From: Halocatena halophila
GTDB lineage: Archaea > Halobacteriota > Halobacteria > Halobacteriales > Haloarculaceae
Assembly: GCA_027563145.1 (NCBI GenBank)
Contig: CP071306.1
Coordinates: 1,674,001-1,738,000 of the forward strand
Length of the DNA stretch: 64,000 nucleotides
Direction of reading: 5' to 3'
The translations under genes were made by a program, and so were the position numbers. Positions 26,774-35,731 of the stretch are shown here, piece after piece; position 1 is the first letter of the stretch, and each line of letters begins with the position of its first letter. The notes beneath the pieces are model-generated. The model saw nothing but the letters and a program-made list of their open reading frames with translations. It made no database searches and was not told where the DNA came from.

Positions 26774-27769
26774 TTATAGCCGGATGTCGAACGCGTCATC
26801 GTACCGACCCGACAGCCCGGCACCGAGCGCATACGCCGTTGCCATGACTCCACCCTGGAGGCGATCACGAAGCCCGTACCCTGGTGTGAACTCCTCGACG
26901 ACCGGAGAACGATCGAGCTCCGATTCGAGCTCCTCAAGCAGCACATTGCGCGTGCCGAGCCGATCGACGAGGCCGCGTTCGATGGCGTCACTGCCGAGAT
27001 ACACCCGCGCTTCGGTGTCGCGAACGGCCGACGCATCCAGATCGCGTCCAGTTGCGACACGATCGACGAAATGATCGTAATAGTCATCGATTAGCCCCTG
27101 GAGATACGCGCGATCGTCGTCATCAAGCGACTTGAGTGGCATGCCCGCATCTTTGTACTCGCCGGCAGTGAACTGCTCATAGCTGAGACCGAGTCGGTCT
27201 GCGAGTTCGCTTGCGTTCACTCTTGAGCCGATCACGCCGATCGAACCGATCAGCGTCGCTTCGCGTGCCCAGATGCTGTCACAGCCACTGGCAATCCAGT
27301 AGCCTCCGCTGGCACAGGTGTCGGTCGCATACGCGATCGTCGGCCCATCGAACGATGACACTGCGTTCCGGATGTCTTCGCTCGGGACGACCTCTCCACC
27401 GGGCGTGTTCAACCGAACGATTAGCGCCTCAACGGCACGGTCGGCGTCAGTGCGTTCGATCTGCTCGACGATCGCATCGGCACCTGCCGTCTGGGAGCCC
27501 GTTGGCATCGAACCGTACACTCCATCCCTGGTGATCGGTCCGCGGACCGCTACCTCCGCAACGTTGTAGGTCGACAAAAATCCGCCGGCAATGCGGCTGG
27601 CGAGTTGCCCAACGAGCACGCCCGAGAGTATAACGAGCACCACCCCGAACACGGTCGTCCTACCGGGAAGGCTCACGAACAACGCCCAGCCAAGCGCCAC
27701 GCCGAGACCGAGACCAACGAGCGAAATCCCCACCCTGAGAACGCCGGTGAATCTGCGATCTGACGACAT
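26774..27769 (-). CDS. sppA: signal peptide peptidase SppA-type S49 protease
   Basis: 331 residues. ATG 27769 (MSSDRRFTGVLRVGIS) is preferred over the longer frame since the extension shows no conservation-like character and a TATA-like element lies upstream at 27799-27809. Two N-terminal membrane helices are followed by one ClpP-like domain. The catalytic Ser is in DTCASGGYWIASG (about residue 155) and the general-base Lys in GEYKDAGMPLKSL (about 208), as in the Ser-Lys dyad of archaeal and short bacterial SppA. It degrades remnant signal peptides in the membrane. Confidence 0.88.
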   Translation of the reverse strand: MSSDRRFTGVLRVGISLVGLGLGVALGWALFVSLPGRTTVFGVVLVILSGVLVGQLASRIAGGFLSTYNVAEVAVRGPITRDGVYGSMPTGSQTAGADAIVEQIERTDADRAVEALIVRLNTPGGEVVPSEDIRNAVSSFDGPTIAYATDTCASGGYWIASGCDSIWAREATLIGSIGVIGSRVNASELADRLGLSYEQFTAGEYKDAGMPLKSLDDDDRAYLQGLIDDYYDHFVDRVATGRDLDASAVRDTEARVYLGSDAIERGLVDRLGTRNVLLEELESELDRSPVVEEFTPGYGLRDRLQGGVMATAYALGAGLSGRYDDAFDIRL

Positions 27770-27853
27770 CACCGTGTCGAAAGCTGGCATACAACAGGTA
27801 CTAAAAGGGAGCGTAAAACGATACTGGAATCGGAAAAACACGGCAATATCCGC

Positions 27854-28102
27854 TTAGTCTTCGTCCGGTGCCCACGAGAGCGTCAGCGTTATCGTCTGGC
27901 TATCCTTGCCGATCATCCGCGATCGTTCCGTTACCTCCGTTTCGCAGTCGATTGTCGGCGACGGCTGCAGTGTCACCTCCTTGTTCCCCACGGTCACCCG
28001 CATCGGGGACGACTCATCATCGAACTCGGCCGCGATATCGCGCAGATACCTGGCAACTTCTCCTCGACTGAGATCGTCCTCGAATTGCGTCGTATCAGCC
28101 AT
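27854..28102 (-). CDS. amphi-Trp domain protein
   Basis: 82 residues, acidic, starting MADTTQFEDDLSRGEVARYL. The pattern fits the small haloarchaeal amphi-Trp domain family, named for repeated amphipathic strands with conserved Trp (TLTLSWAPDED at the end). The longer frame upstream is not supported. A TATA-like ATTTAT lies on the minus strand near 28137-28142. Function unknown. Confidence 0.75.
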   Translation of the reverse strand: MADTTQFEDDLSRGEVARYLRDIAAEFDDESSPMRVTVGNKEVTLQPSPTIDCETEVTERSRMIGKDSQTITLTLSWAPDED

Positions 28103-28248
28103 CAGTACCACCGGAGGAAACGTTGTACACCGAGCCATAAATACTGAAACCACCAGATCACTGTCTACTACTGCCCGTTCCAGTGTTCATTGATAGCATT
28201 CCACCGACAGCGGTGTCGTTCTGTCGGCTGAAGACACACAATCCAGGC

Positions 28249-28258
28249 GTTTATACAG
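28249..28258 (+). promoter_or_regulatory. TATA box of the TFS gene
   Basis: GTTTATACAG is centred about 27 bases before ATG 28280. Confidence 0.55.
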
Positions 28259-28279
28259 TCCGAACAACTGCTGACTGAT

Positions 28280-28600
28280 ATGAAGTTCTGCGACGAGTGC
28301 GGCTCGATCATGCACAAAGATGGCGAGATCTGGAAGTGTCGGTCCTGCGGATTCGAAACGGGGGGCGACAAAGCCGAGGAGGCCCAAATGATCACCACAG
28401 AGCAACAAGAAGACGACGGGATCATCGACGTGAGCGACGCCGAAGACAAAGGCCTTCCAACCACGTCTGTCGTCTGTCCGGAGTGTGAAAACGATCGGGC
28501 GTACTACTACATGCAACAGATTCGTTCTGCTGATGAGTCCGAAACACGATTTTTCATCTGTACTGAATGTGAACACCGTTGGCGGGAAGACGACCACTGA
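28280..28600 (+). CDS. tfs: transcription elongation factor TFS
   Basis: 106 residues, the archaeal TFIIS-like factor that induces transcript cleavage in backtracked RNA polymerase. The N-terminal zinc ribbon is MKFCDECGSIMH...CRSCGFETG; the C-terminal ribbon is CPECENDRAYYYMQQIRSADESE with CTECEHRW. The acidic pair in the RSADE loop that reaches the polymerase active site is intact. It is sometimes annotated as RNA polymerase subunit M. Confidence 0.93.
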   Translation: MKFCDECGSIMHKDGEIWKCRSCGFETGGDKAEEAQMITTEQQEDDGIIDVSDAEDKGLPTTSVVCPECENDRAYYYMQQIRSADESETRFFICTECEHRWREDDH

Positions 28601-28754
28601 CGGTCGCTCTCGAGTCAACAAATTCGTCCGTCAAACCGACATTTTGATTACAGGCCACTTCGATACCTGTTATCAATAATGGACATTATTCCGAATTTTT
28701 TCTCCCATCGTGTTGAGCGAGTAGCCCCGAGTGGTTCAGACGCAGGAGGCAGCT

Positions 28755-31355
28755 GTGAGTGACGAGCGTTCTTCAGTTGGTCGGCGGTCGGTCCTCAAGG
28801 CGGTGGGTGCGGCGGGGGCTGGAACGGTGGTTTCGGGATCGAAGTCTGCAGCGGCTGCTCCTGCGGGTGAGCCCGACCGACTGCTCCGTTCGGGGACCGA
28901 GGAAGAAACGCCGCTCTACGTAAACGATTCGGGGACGCCAGGGATGACTGCACTGGTTGTTGGCGGGATGCACGGCAACGAAACGGCAGGTCATCTTGCT
29001 GCCACGGAGATCGCGAACTGGACGCCATCGAGCGGGCGGCTGGTCGTGCTTCCCCGGGCGAACGCAAAGGGTGTCGAAGACGGCGTTCGCGAGCCAAATG
29101 GAGATCTCAACCGACAGTTTCCACTGGAATCGACGCCAACCACGCCGCTTGCACGGGAAATCTGGGATGTCGTCACGGAGTTTTCGCCGGATCTGATCAT
29201 TGATCTGCACGAATCGTGGAGTCGATTCGTGAACGGAGGCCTCGGACAGTCGGTGGCGTATTCGCCAGTTCGGAACCTCCGTGGTGCTGCGACGATCGCC
29301 TGTGATACCATAAACGAGACGATCGGAGCGACCAACAATCGGTTTCACGAACGGCTGTTGCCCTCGCCGGCCGAGTATCCACACGGTGTGTTCGTCCAAC
29401 GGACGGCGTTCGAACTCGGGATTCCGTCGTATCTGATCGAAACGTACGTCGATCTGGGCCGATCCGATCGCGTACACTACCATACGTCACTGGTGAAAAA
29501 ACTCCTTGACGTTCGAGCCACAACCCACGACGCCGGCGAGCCAGACCACGTGCTGGCAATTCAGAGTACTGGCCAGAAAGTCACGTACGAGGGTGCTGTT
29601 GACGGAACGATCACACCAACGGATATGCTTGGGAATGAAGACACGGTTGGTGATGGGGCGTTTTCTGGTGTTGTCTGGGGTGGAACCGATTACTATCAAT
29701 ACAGCGGTCGTCTCACTGATTTCTCGATCACTGGCGGCGATCAATCGGCTATCGAGATTCGCCTCGATGGTGAGCCAAAATCGGTTAATCAGCTCACACC
29801 GGCCGATACCAGCCAATTGACGGTCCGTTCGACCGGCGAGCCTGTAGAGTATCAATTAGGCGTTGACAAGCCATTTATCTCGGTGCAGCAGTCCGCCAAC
29901 GGGTGGGTGTTCGAAGATCGAGCGTACGGAGAGGTTGCTGATGTTCCTGACAGCTACGAATTCGCGTACGATCTCGATCAGTTCGACGTGACTGAGGGAG
30001 ATCCATCCGATCTGGAGCTTACCCTCGATGGATCACCCATTTCGATCGACGATCTCGACGAAACGCCCTCTCACGAGCTTCTCGTGAATGGGCGTGCTGG
30101 AAAAACAACCTATAGATTGACTGTAAATGGAACGATTAAGTCTACGGACTTTATGTCGGACGAATACCATATACAGGGACCAACAGCAGTAGGAACGGTG
30201 ACTACCGGTGTCGATTTGTACCGGTTTACTGGTGAGATTTTATCGTTCGAGATCGTTTCTGGCGACGAGTCGAACGTGGAGCTCATGGTAGACGGAAACG
30301 ATCAGACGGTTAGTTCGTTGAATCCTTCATCAGTTCACACCCTATCGATCAATTCAACTGGAGATCGGGTCGACTACAGCGGCACAGTTTCCGAAACAGT
30401 GTACCCGACACCCCTTTTGAACGGTTCGGACAGATCTGGTATCGATAAGTTTAGCGGGGGGGTCTGGGGAGGAACTGACCAGTATCTATTCAAAGGAGAT
30501 CTGACTACATTTTCGATCGATCGCGGGCGCGCGGACGATGTCACCGTTTCTGTCGATGGCGAGCGTATAGCTTTACCCCCGATTGACAAAACTGCCGTCG
30601 AAGGTGGATCGCTCACCGTCGACGATCCGTGGCAGACCTACTCGCTTGGGCAATCATTCGATTCTCCTGTGACGACCTGTTCGCCGCTTTCGTATGCGGG
30701 CTCACAACCGTGTCACGTGCGGCTCCGAAACGTTGGAAGCAATGGATTCGACGCACGGATCGAGGAATGGGATTACCTCAACGGCGTCCACTACCCAGAG
30801 ACCGCCTCCCACGTGACGATCGAGGCCGGCGTTCACGAAGTGGAAAGCGGTCGATACGCCGAGGCGGGCCGTACTGTCACCGATCACGAGTGGCGGTCAG
30901 TCTCGTTCGACCACGACTTCGACACCACGCCGCTCGTTTTCTGTCAGGCTGAGACTGTCCAGGGCGGACAGGCAATCGTCACACGAGTCCGGAACGTCTC
31001 TCGCTCTGGCTTCGACGTGAAAGTGCAAGAATCCGAGGCTCAAGGCACTCATAAAACCGAATCGATCGGCTACATCGCCATCGAACCGGCAACCAACGCG
31101 ATTGGAGATAGGCCCGCAGAGCTGGGGGTCGTTGCTGTGGATGATGGCTGGACGACCGTTAACTTCGATCGATCCTACGAACAGCCGGTGTTCGTCGCGT
31201 GTATGCAAACCACCATCGGCGGAGACGCCGTGGGGCTCAGACGGAAGAATCTCACTGGCAAAAGTGTTGCACTCATGGCCGAAGAAGAGACCAGCCGTGA
31301 CTCTGAGACGGCACACGCCACCGAGCAGGTTGGCTATCTCGTATTCGAAGAATAA
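28755..31355 (+). CDS. Tat-exported M14-like deacylase with tandem beta repeats and lectin-like repeats
   Basis: 866 residues. GTG 28755 is chosen because GGAGG lies 5 bases upstream and because the twin-arginine signal GRRSVLKAVGAAGAG then sits 9 residues from the start. Residues about 40-240 resemble a succinylglutamate desuccinylase/aspartoacylase or zinc carboxypeptidase fold, with metal ligands in VGGMHGNETAGH and IIDLHESWSR. Then come three related beta repeats of about 110 residues (FSGVVWGGTDYYQYSGRLTDF, and FSGGVWGGTDQYLFKGDLTTF near 570). The end has three tandem about 80-residue units (HVRLRNVGSNGFDARIEE; RVRNVSRSGFDVKVQE) like H-type lectin domains. The combination suggests attack on extracellular or envelope glycoconjugates or peptides (inference). 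Confidence 0.75.
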   Translation: MSDERSSVGRRSVLKAVGAAGAGTVVSGSKSAAAAPAGEPDRLLRSGTEEETPLYVNDSGTPGMTALVVGGMHGNETAGHLAATEIANWTPSSGRLVVLPRANAKGVEDGVREPNGDLNRQFPLESTPTTPLAREIWDVVTEFSPDLIIDLHESWSRFVNGGLGQSVAYSPVRNLRGAATIACDTINETIGATNNRFHERLLPSPAEYPHGVFVQRTAFELGIPSYLIETYVDLGRSDRVHYHTSLVKKLLDVRATTHDAGEPDHVLAIQSTGQKVTYEGAVDGTITPTDMLGNEDTVGDGAFSGVVWGGTDYYQYSGRLTDFSITGGDQSAIEIRLDGEPKSVNQLTPADTSQLTVRSTGEPVEYQLGVDKPFISVQQSANGWVFEDRAYGEVADVPDSYEFAYDLDQFDVTEGDPSDLELTLDGSPISIDDLDETPSHELLVNGRAGKTTYRLTVNGTIKSTDFMSDEYHIQGPTAVGTVTTGVDLYRFTGEILSFEIVSGDESNVELMVDGNDQTVSSLNPSSVHTLSINSTGDRVDYSGTVSETVYPTPLLNGSDRSGIDKFSGGVWGGTDQYLFKGDLTTFSIDRGRADDVTVSVDGERIALPPIDKTAVEGGSLTVDDPWQTYSLGQSFDSPVTTCSPLSYAGSQPCHVRLRNVGSNGFDARIEEWDYLNGVHYPETASHVTIEAGVHEVESGRYAEAGRTVTDHEWRSVSFDHDFDTTPLVFCQAETVQGGQAIVTRVRNVSRSGFDVKVQESEAQGTHKTESIGYIAIEPATNAIGDRPAELGVVAVDDGWTTVNFDRSYEQPVFVACMQTTIGGDAVGLRRKNLTGKSVALMAEEETSRDSETAHATEQVGYLVFEE

Positions 31356-31358
31356 CGC

Positions 31359-32084
31359 TCAGCGGCGGGCGAAAACGAGATATCCGGTGTGACCGACGCC
31401 GGCCGTTTGCGGGCGGGTTCCTCGGTCGCCAACGTCCATCGTCCGTTGAATCGTTTCGTACGTCTCGATCGACTGCAATCCAGCTTCGCGCGCCGCTTCG
31501 ACCACGTCGCGGGTCCCTTCCACGAACGGAACGTACGCGGCGACGAACCCTCCTGGAACCAACAGCTGTGGAGCCTGTTCGACGACCGTCGGTGCGTCCG
31601 CAGTATCGAGCGTGAGACAATCGAACGGGGGCTCTGCAACGAGCGTATCGAGCGCTTGCGTCACATCACCCGTTCTGATCGTCACGCCGTCGGCAACGCC
31701 AGCCATCGCCATGTTCTCACGGGCGACATCGGCGAACTCCGAATCAGTTTCGTAGCTCGTTACGTTCGCGCCGGCGCGAGCGAGATACGCGCTCAACACA
31801 CCTGTGCCGGTGCCGGCATCGAGCACGCGATCGCCATCGCTAATTCCGGTGTGGCCCATCACGAGGCCGATATCCCGGGGCATCATCGGAGCACCCGTCC
31901 GATCGAAATGGGTGAACAGATCCGGCCCACGAAGTGCCTGTGCGGTGAATTCAGTCCCGAGATGCGTCTCGACGATGTCACCGGGTTCGACGCCGTCTGG
32001 TACCTCAAGGACGCCCAGATCAGTTTCTAAGGTTTCACCGGGCGAGAGCAGATATTCCCGGTTGTCGGAAACGAGACGAATCAC
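31359..32084 (-). CDS. trmI: tRNA (adenine-57/58-N1) methyltransferase TrmI
   Basis: 241 residues. An N-terminal small beta domain ([20 protein letters not shown]) precedes a class I SAM methyltransferase fold with [19 protein letters not shown] (motif I) and [15 protein letters not shown]. The arrangement and [19 protein letters not shown] fit the TrmI family that makes m1A at positions 57/58 in archaeal tRNA. Its start overlaps the end of the NAC gene by 4 bases (ATGA), so the two form an operon. Confidence 0.9.
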   Translation of the reverse strand: MIRLVSDNREYLLSPGETLETDLGVLEVPDGVEPGDIVETHLGTEFTAQALRGPDLFTHFDRTGAPMMPRDIGLVMGHTGISDGDRVLDAGTGTGVLSAYLARAGANVTSYETDSEFADVARENMAMAGVADGVTIRTGDVTQALDTLVAEPPFDCLTLDTADAPTVVEQAPQLLVPGGFVAAYVPFVEGTRDVVEAAREAGLQSIETYETIQRTMDVGDRGTRPQTAGVGHTGYLVFARR

Positions 32085-32434
32085 TCGAGGCGAGCAATTG
32101 CCGCGGCGAGATCGCCGTCTTCTGCTTCGAGCGCATTTTGGGCGTCCGACTCGCTCACACCCGCTCGCTCGGCGACGATGTCGATGTCAGATTGCGGAAT
32201 CGATTCGTCATCGTCTGCAGTTTCGGAGGCCGCGCGGGTGTTTGGTTCACCCACGATCTGGTAGGTTTCCTGGCCCTGTGCGGAAATGCGCTGGACCTCA
32301 GGATTCGAAAAGACGAGATCTTCGTCGGCCGTCCGAATGACGACCTCCTCGGCGTTGATATCGTCCGTTTCGATCCCCATCTGTTCCATCATCTGTTGCA
32401 TCTTTCGCGGATCGAGACCGCCTCCACCAAACAT
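32081..32434 (-). CDS. nac: nascent polypeptide-associated complex protein (archaeal NAC)
   Basis: 117 residues. ATG 32434 gives [20 protein letters not shown], the hallmark N-terminus of archaeal NAC, followed by the NAC beta-barrel ([18 protein letters not shown]) and a C-terminal UBA domain ([20 protein letters not shown]). It binds ribosomes and nascent chains as a homodimer. The frame is open much further upstream, but that part lacks protein character. Operon with trmI. Confidence 0.93.
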   Translation of the reverse strand: MFGGGGLDPRKMQQMMEQMGIETDDINAEEVVIRTADEDLVFSNPEVQRISAQGQETYQIVGEPNTRAASETADDDESIPQSDIDIVAERAGVSESDAQNALEAEDGDLAAAIARLE

Positions 32435-32474
32435 ATCTATCCCGAGCGGGGGGAGTGCCAAAAACATACTGCTC

Positions 32475-32948
32475 TCAGTCGGCACGCACGTCCGGATTAC
32501 CGGCGCGAACGGAGACCGCAACGCCCGTCTCGAATGCATCCATCGCTTCGGCATCGAGTTCGGCACGCCCAACGGCGAGTAAGGACTCATCGCAGGTGAC
32601 GAGTACTTCATCACCCGGACGAACGGCTGGATCCACCCGCTGGACGAATTTTGCGAATGCGTTTTTTCCCTCCGTGACGAATGGAATCGATTCGGTTCCG
32701 ACCGCGACAGCCGGCCCACCGAGTGCCCCGAGCAACCGACGCCCACCAGCTATCCCGAGCGTGAACCGACCATCAACACCGTAGGAAACGAGCCGTTCGC
32801 CGGTGGCGGCCGAAATCTGCTGGGGACGTCCAGAAGAGGTTCGCAGGACAGACAGCGTCTCGTCGTCGGGAAAGAGTGTGGTTCCCGCCCCTGCACCGAA
32901 CTGATACGCAGCAATTGTCTGCAGACGTTGTCGCTCCTGACCGTCCAT
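32475..32948 (-). CDS. PUA domain RNA-binding protein
   Basis: 157 residues. The C-terminal half ([37 protein letters not shown]) is a PUA domain as in archaeosine transglycosylase and pseudouridine synthases. The N-terminal half ([20 protein letters not shown]) matches the pre-PUA region of a small archaeal family. ATG 32948 is used. It lies 40 bases upstream of the NAC gene on the same strand, so this is probably an RNA/translation operon: PUA, nac, trmI. Confidence 0.8.
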   Translation of the reverse strand: MDGQERQRLQTIAAYQFGAGAGTTLFPDDETLSVLRTSSGRPQQISAATGERLVSYGVDGRFTLGIAGGRRLLGALGGPAVAVGTESIPFVTEGKNAFAKFVQRVDPAVRPGDEVLVTCDESLLAVGRAELDAEAMDAFETGVAVSVRAGNPDVRAD

Positions 32949-33010
32949 ACTGACACCAGCCAGTCGATCGCCAAAACCCTCTCGACACTGATGTCGAATC
33001 AATTTGGTGA

Positions 33011-33020
33011 CGCTTATACG
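33011..33020 (+). promoter_or_regulatory. TATA box of the 59-residue membrane protein gene
   Basis: CGCTTATACG is centred about 28 bases before ATG 33044. Confidence 0.5.
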
Positions 33021-33043
33021 TCCGAAGTGAAGAGTGTACAGTA

Positions 33044-33223
33044 ATGTCGAACCTACTGTCACGCATCGGAGCCGGTGGAGTACTCATCGCTGCGAGCACC
33101 GCATTGATTCTGGGTGTCGCCGTCTCAAGCGCCATCCCTGCCCCGATTGCCGGTGTGGCCTCACTGACGATGGCAGCCGGTGCACTCATTCTCGGGCTGT
33201 CAGAAGACGGCGCAGGTGTATAA
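33044..33223 (+). CDS. small two-helix membrane protein
   Basis: 59 residues beginning MSNLLSRIGAGG, with two hydrophobic helices (about residues 8-30 and 32-51) and a short acidic C-terminus SEDGAGV. It has its own TATA box at leaderless distance and fills the gap exactly up to the convergent glutamine synthetase-like gene, with no base between the stops. It resembles short haloarchaeal hypothetical membrane proteins; function unknown. Confidence 0.65.
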   Translation: MSNLLSRIGAGGVLIAASTALILGVAVSSAIPAPIAGVASLTMAAGALILGLSEDGAGV

Positions 33224-34519
33224 TCAGTAGACGCGGCTGAATCGTTCGCGTTCCCACCTGGCAGTCGCCTCGGTAAAGGCCTGCCACTGTCGATGTTTTA
33301 CTGCCAGATAGCAATCGGTGAGGGTCTCTCCGAGCACGTCAGTGAGAATCGGGTCCGACTCGAGTGCTGTAAGGGCCTCGATCATCGTTGCTGGGAGTCG
33401 GTCACCGGGAGCCGTTTCGGAATCACGCCCGGTGTTATGGGGGGCGTCGATCGGTGGTGGTGGAGTGAGATTTCGCTCAATGCCGTCAATTCCTGCCCGC
33501 AGCAGCCCTACAATCGCCAGATACGGATTCATCGTTGGATCTGCACCCCTGAATTCGAGTTCGAGTGTCGTGCTGTCGCTTGGTAACTGAGCAGGAAGTC
33601 GGATGAGGGCTCGTCGATCGTCACGACTCCAGCAGACGTGCGTGGGACCATCACCCGCAGGATGAAACCGTGCATAAGAGTTCACGGTCCCGGTAGTGAG
33701 TCCGAGCAGTCCGTGTGCGTGATCGAGCACGCCGGCGAGAAACGCGTGTGCCAGCCGACTCGGTCGTCCAGAGGACACAAACCGATCGTTCGATTCGTCT
33801 CCAAGCGAGAGCCTGATCCGACAGCCGTTGGTCGCCGTTTTCGTTGGATAGGGCAACATCGTCGCCGAAAAGCCACGATTGGCGGCGATCGAGTGGATCG
33901 TTTCTTCTGCAAACACTTGCTGGTCGGCTGCCCCGAGTGCTGGCTCACGACCGAGACAGAGCACGTGTTCGTCCGTTCCCCACTCAGGACGATACTCCGC
34001 TACGGAGATTCCCTGCCGGTCGAGACTTGACCTAACCGCAGTGACGAACTCGTGGGATGTGAGTGGGATGGACTCTTCGTGGTGTGCGTCGTCGTCCGAT
34101 TCGTCGCGAATCAGATGAAACTCGCTTTCGAGTGCGACAGTCGGTCGAAGGCCGCGTTCTGTCACCGTGTGAGCGTACCGTCGAAGAACACGTCGTGGAT
34201 CGCCAGGCCAGGGCGTCCCATCCGGTAGTCGGACGGTACACACCAGTCCGCCGCAGTTACTGGCGAACGGTAATTGTCTGAACGTCTGTACGGCTGGCTG
34301 TAGCGACAGCGTCCGGTTCGGAGCATCCGGAACTGTGTCACCGAGAGCGGTCTGCCAGTGAACCCGTTCGGCAATCTCGACGCCGTCACTGATTGCAGCT
34401 GCCACCTCTGCACCTGCTATCGATTCCGCGCGCACGACGCCGTTTGGCGTCACAAACAGCAGTCGAAGCAGGTCAATGTCTACAGGGAGCGACTCGCAAG
34501 AACGGTCGAGTTTGGTCAT
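33224..34519 (-). CDS. glutamine synthetase-like ATP-grasp ligase (GlnA paralogue)
   Basis: 431 residues, starting MTKLDRSCESLPVDIDLLRL. The catalytic domain pattern of the glutamine synthetase superfamily is clear: ALESEFHL (metal-binding Glu), then RIRLSLGDESN, and LELEFRGADPTMNPYLAIVGLL, where the canonical enzyme has VEFRSPDPSANPYL. The N-terminal domain is diverged and the canonical MFDGSS motif is absent. It is therefore a paralogue, perhaps a gamma-glutamyl-amine ligase, rather than the housekeeping GlnA (inference). Confidence 0.75.
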   Translation of the reverse strand: MTKLDRSCESLPVDIDLLRLLFVTPNGVVRAESIAGAEVAAAISDGVEIAERVHWQTALGDTVPDAPNRTLSLQPAVQTFRQLPFASNCGGLVCTVRLPDGTPWPGDPRRVLRRYAHTVTERGLRPTVALESEFHLIRDESDDDAHHEESIPLTSHEFVTAVRSSLDRQGISVAEYRPEWGTDEHVLCLGREPALGAADQQVFAEETIHSIAANRGFSATMLPYPTKTATNGCRIRLSLGDESNDRFVSSGRPSRLAHAFLAGVLDHAHGLLGLTTGTVNSYARFHPAGDGPTHVCWSRDDRRALIRLPAQLPSDSTTLELEFRGADPTMNPYLAIVGLLRAGIDGIERNLTPPPPIDAPHNTGRDSETAPGDRLPATMIEALTALESDPILTDVLGETLTDCYLAVKHRQWQAFTEATARWERERFSRVY

Positions 34520-34573
34520 GGTGGTGGTGCTCGAACCACCGTAACAAAACTGCCTACTCAAGCTCCGGACCGG

Positions 34574-34759
34574 TCAGTGAGTTGCCCGATACTCGCCGTG
34601 TTTGACCCCAATGAGAAACACCAGCACACCGAAGATGAGCAGACCCGCGCTGATCATCAACGAGAGGGTCGTCCCCATTGGACTCGTGATTGTACCGCCG
34701 ATCAACAGTGCCAACAACACGACGAGCGCACCGACTGCGTTGGTCTGTGTGAACTCCAT
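34574..34759 (-). CDS. small membrane protein, DUF7333-like
   Basis: 61 residues with two helices (about 8-28 and 32-52) and the terminus VKHGEYRATH, which I associate with the short haloarchaeal DUF7333 proteins. The position on the same strand between the AKR and the glutamine synthetase-like gene (gaps of 40 and 54 bases) suggests shared transcription. Function unknown. Confidence 0.65.
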   Translation of the reverse strand: MEFTQTNAVGALVVLLALLIGGTITSPMGTTLSLMISAGLLIFGVLVFLIGVKHGEYRATH

Positions 34760-34799
34760 GGCTGTCGTTTGTGTGAATCCTGGTTAAGGGTTGTGCGGG

Positions 34800-35639
34800 T
34801 TACCAGGAGCTGGGAGCGAACGATGGATGAACCTGCCTGTCCTCGCGGTCAATCGCGTCAATTGTACGCACTTGCTCTTGATCGAGTGACAGAGACGTTG
34901 CTGCGAAGTTGTCGACGATGTGGTCGCGGCTCGTTGCCTTGGGGATCGAGCGGACATCGTGTGCGTCCAACCAGGCGAGGCTAACCTGTGCCTCGCTGAC
35001 GCCATGAGCGTCGGCGATATCGGTGAGCTCTGGGATGTCGAACACGTCGCCGCGTGCGAGCGGTGAGTAGGCCACCAGCTCGATGTCGTGGCGCGAGCAG
35101 TACTCTCTGAGTGCTTCTTGTTGTAACAATGGATGACACTCAACCTGAACGGCGTCAATGTCCACGGACGCAGCCTCCTGGACCTGGTCTAGCTGCTCAG
35201 GGGTGAAGTTGCTGAGTCCCACGTGTTCGATCAGTCCTCGCTCTTTCAGCTCGGCAAACGCCGACAGTGTCCTCTCCGGGTCGAAGTTCTCGACCGGCCA
35301 GTGGACATACAACAGATCGACGTACTCAACGCCGAGTCGATTGAGACTCGCTTCGGTTGAGGAGATCACGTCATCGTGGGCGAGATTGTCGTTCCACACC
35401 TTCGTTGCCAGGATGATATCGTCGCGATCGACGGCGGCCTGTTCGATGCCAGCACCGACAGCGGCCTCGTTGCGGTAGATCTGTGCGGTATCAATGTGGC
35501 GATAGCCCAACTCAAGCGCCTGTTTGACGCTCTGGGTGCACTGTTCGGGATCTTCGTTCTGCCATGTGCCAAGACCGAGCGGTGGCAGCGTCTGGACGGT
35601 ACGGCCGCTCATTGGAGCGCCAGTTGAATCGGCAGTCAT
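34800..35639 (-). CDS. aldo/keto reductase
   Basis: 279 residues, a TIM-barrel NADPH-dependent reductase of the AKR5-like group. Catalytic tetrad visible: Asp and Tyr in HIDTAQIYRNEAAVG (about residues 50-55), Lys in ILATKVWND and His in YVHWPVENF. The C-terminal IPKATSRDHIVDNFAA binds the NADP phosphate. A second in-frame ATG (MSGRTVQTLPPLGLGTW) 8 codons downstream could also be the start. Substrate unknown. Confidence 0.92.
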   Translation of the reverse strand: MTADSTGAPMSGRTVQTLPPLGLGTWQNEDPEQCTQSVKQALELGYRHIDTAQIYRNEAAVGAGIEQAAVDRDDIILATKVWNDNLAHDDVISSTEASLNRLGVEYVDLLYVHWPVENFDPERTLSAFAELKERGLIEHVGLSNFTPEQLDQVQEAASVDIDAVQVECHPLLQQEALREYCSRHDIELVAYSPLARGDVFDIPELTDIADAHGVSEAQVSLAWLDAHDVRSIPKATSRDHIVDNFAATSLSLDQEQVRTIDAIDREDRQVHPSFAPSSW

Positions 35640-35731
35640 GCAGGAATCTTTCGGGTGGAGCGAAAAAAGGGGTTATGGATGCGAGTGCCGTCCGCTGGGC
35701 GACAATCGCTTGAAGGCGTGGGTGTAGTATG

